A stretch of 7,005 bases of DNA. Source: Rhodoferax sp. Its GTDB lineage: Bacteria > Pseudomonadota > Gammaproteobacteria > Burkholderiales > Burkholderiaceae_C. The notes beneath the pieces are model-generated. The model was given only the letters and a program-made list of their open reading frames with translations. It was not told the origin of the DNA and made no database searches. The stretch covers positions 1 through 7,005 of the forward strand of contig JAUXQA010000073.1 of the NCBI GenBank assembly GCA_030683195.1, in the 5' to 3' direction. Each line of letters opens with the position of its first letter. Position 1 is the first letter of the stretch. The position numbers and the translations under genes are program-made. Shown here one piece after another: positions 6,805-7,005 of this stretch.

Positions 6805-6850
6805 ACAAAATCTGGCTCTAGCCGGCGTATCCATTACCTATAGTGCTATT
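6805..6850. repeat. Candidate dispersed intergenic repeat of the Comamonadaceae type
   Basis: The AT-richer stretch after the trhO stop contains CAAAATCTGGCTCTAGCC and, 20 nt on, CTATAGTGCTATT. Its reverse complement starts AATAGCAC and ends GCTAGAGCCAGATTTTG. This arrangement (AATAGC, a variable middle, GCTAGAG.CA.ATTTTG) resembles short non-coding repeats I remember as abundant between genes in Acidovorax, Polaromonas and Rhodoferax. There is only one copy here, so the call rests on memory of related genomes and not on repetition in the window. Confidence 0.4.
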
Positions 6851-6861
6851 CATCGTGATCA

Positions 6862-6915
6862 TCAGGCCCCAGGTCTGCGCCTGACCCGGGGAACCGCGCC
6901 GGGGCGGTTTCAGGC
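6862..6915. terminator. Nested inverted repeats, possible bidirectional terminator
   Basis: AACCGC (6892-6897) and GCGGTT (6904-6909) form a perfect 6-bp stem with a 6-nt loop, ending exactly at the stop codon of the minus-strand gene. TCAGGC at 6862-6867 can pair with GCCTGA at 6879-6884 (6 bp, 11-nt loop), and the same GCCTGA can instead pair with TCAGGC at 6910-6915, enclosing the GC-rich hairpin. No T-tract follows on either strand, so intrinsic termination is unproven. The position between two converging genes is what supports a terminator role. Confidence 0.4.
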
Positions 6916-7005
6916 CTTGAAGCGGGCTGCGACTTCCGCCACGCGCTTGCCAAACAGGCTGGCGGTGTCCAGGTCGCCTTGCAGCATTTCGGCGGGGGAA
7001 GAATC
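6910..7005 (-). CDS. C-terminal end of an unidentified protein, possibly flavodoxin-like oxidoreductase (partial)
   Basis: An open reading frame enters from the right edge and stops at TGA (6912-6910), giving 31 residues: SSPAEMLQGDLDTASLFGKR around the middle, ending VAEVAARFKA. The piece reads as a terminal amphipathic helix. The pattern of an acidic stretch, then LDTA, LFGKRVAEVAARF, is like the last helix of flavodoxin-fold NAD(P)H:quinone oxidoreductases (WrbA-like), but so short a fragment cannot settle the family. That it is a real gene end is supported by the open frame to the edge, codon use like that of its neighbours, and the hairpin abutting the stop. Confidence 0.5.
   Translation of the reverse strand, partial: DSSPAEMLQGDLDTASLFGKRVAEVAARFKA

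Noticed and set aside
6310..6808. Minus-strand open frames of 140 and 118 residues opposite trhO
   Set aside because: Shadows of the rhodanese coding sequence; no start context and no recognisable family.

Overview
The window looks like chromosomal DNA of a Burkholderiales betaproteobacterium, most likely Comamonadaceae (Rhodoferax/Polaromonas/Acidovorax-like). This rests on its fairly high GC content, the proteobacterial replicative DnaE N-terminus, the style of the envelope genes, and a short intergenic sequence near 6805-6850 that resembles repeats I remember from that family. The genus assignment is inference; no rRNA or other marker gene is present.

Layout. (1) 1-494, minus: the first 164 residues of dnaE (DNA polymerase III alpha subunit), running off the left edge. 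(2) 531-1181, plus: a NarL/LuxR-type response regulator starting at TTG, divergent from dnaE across a 36-bp spacer. (3) 1154-5995, minus: a tightly packed three-gene unit, in transcription order a TonB-dependent outer-membrane receptor (5995-4040), a PF04392-type periplasmic substrate-binding protein (4029-3094) and a membrane-bound hybrid histidine kinase (3097-1154). The first two are 10 bp apart; the last two overlap by 4 bp. The kinase gene converges on the response regulator and the two overlap by 28 bp. (4) 6068-6802, plus: a short TrhO/YceA-type rhodanese, divergent from the receptor. (5) 6803-6909: an intergenic stretch with a candidate dispersed repeat and nested inverted repeats. (6) 6910-7005, minus: the last 31 codons of a gene entering from the right, possibly a flavodoxin-like oxidoreductase.

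The notable part is the four-gene block 531-5995. It holds an outer-membrane receptor, a periplasmic binding protein without ABC permease or ATPase genes nearby, a two-transmembrane hybrid kinase and a DNA-binding response regulator. Together they could form a trans-envelope sensing chain: ligand entry through the TonB receptor, capture by the binding protein, detection by the kinase sensor domain, and transcriptional output. Ligand and regulon cannot be read from the sequence. The flanking genes (dnaE, trhO-like) are housekeeping genes with no evident link to it. No tRNA, rRNA, CRISPR array, transposase or phage gene was seen, and no gene-free stretch exceeds about 110 bases.
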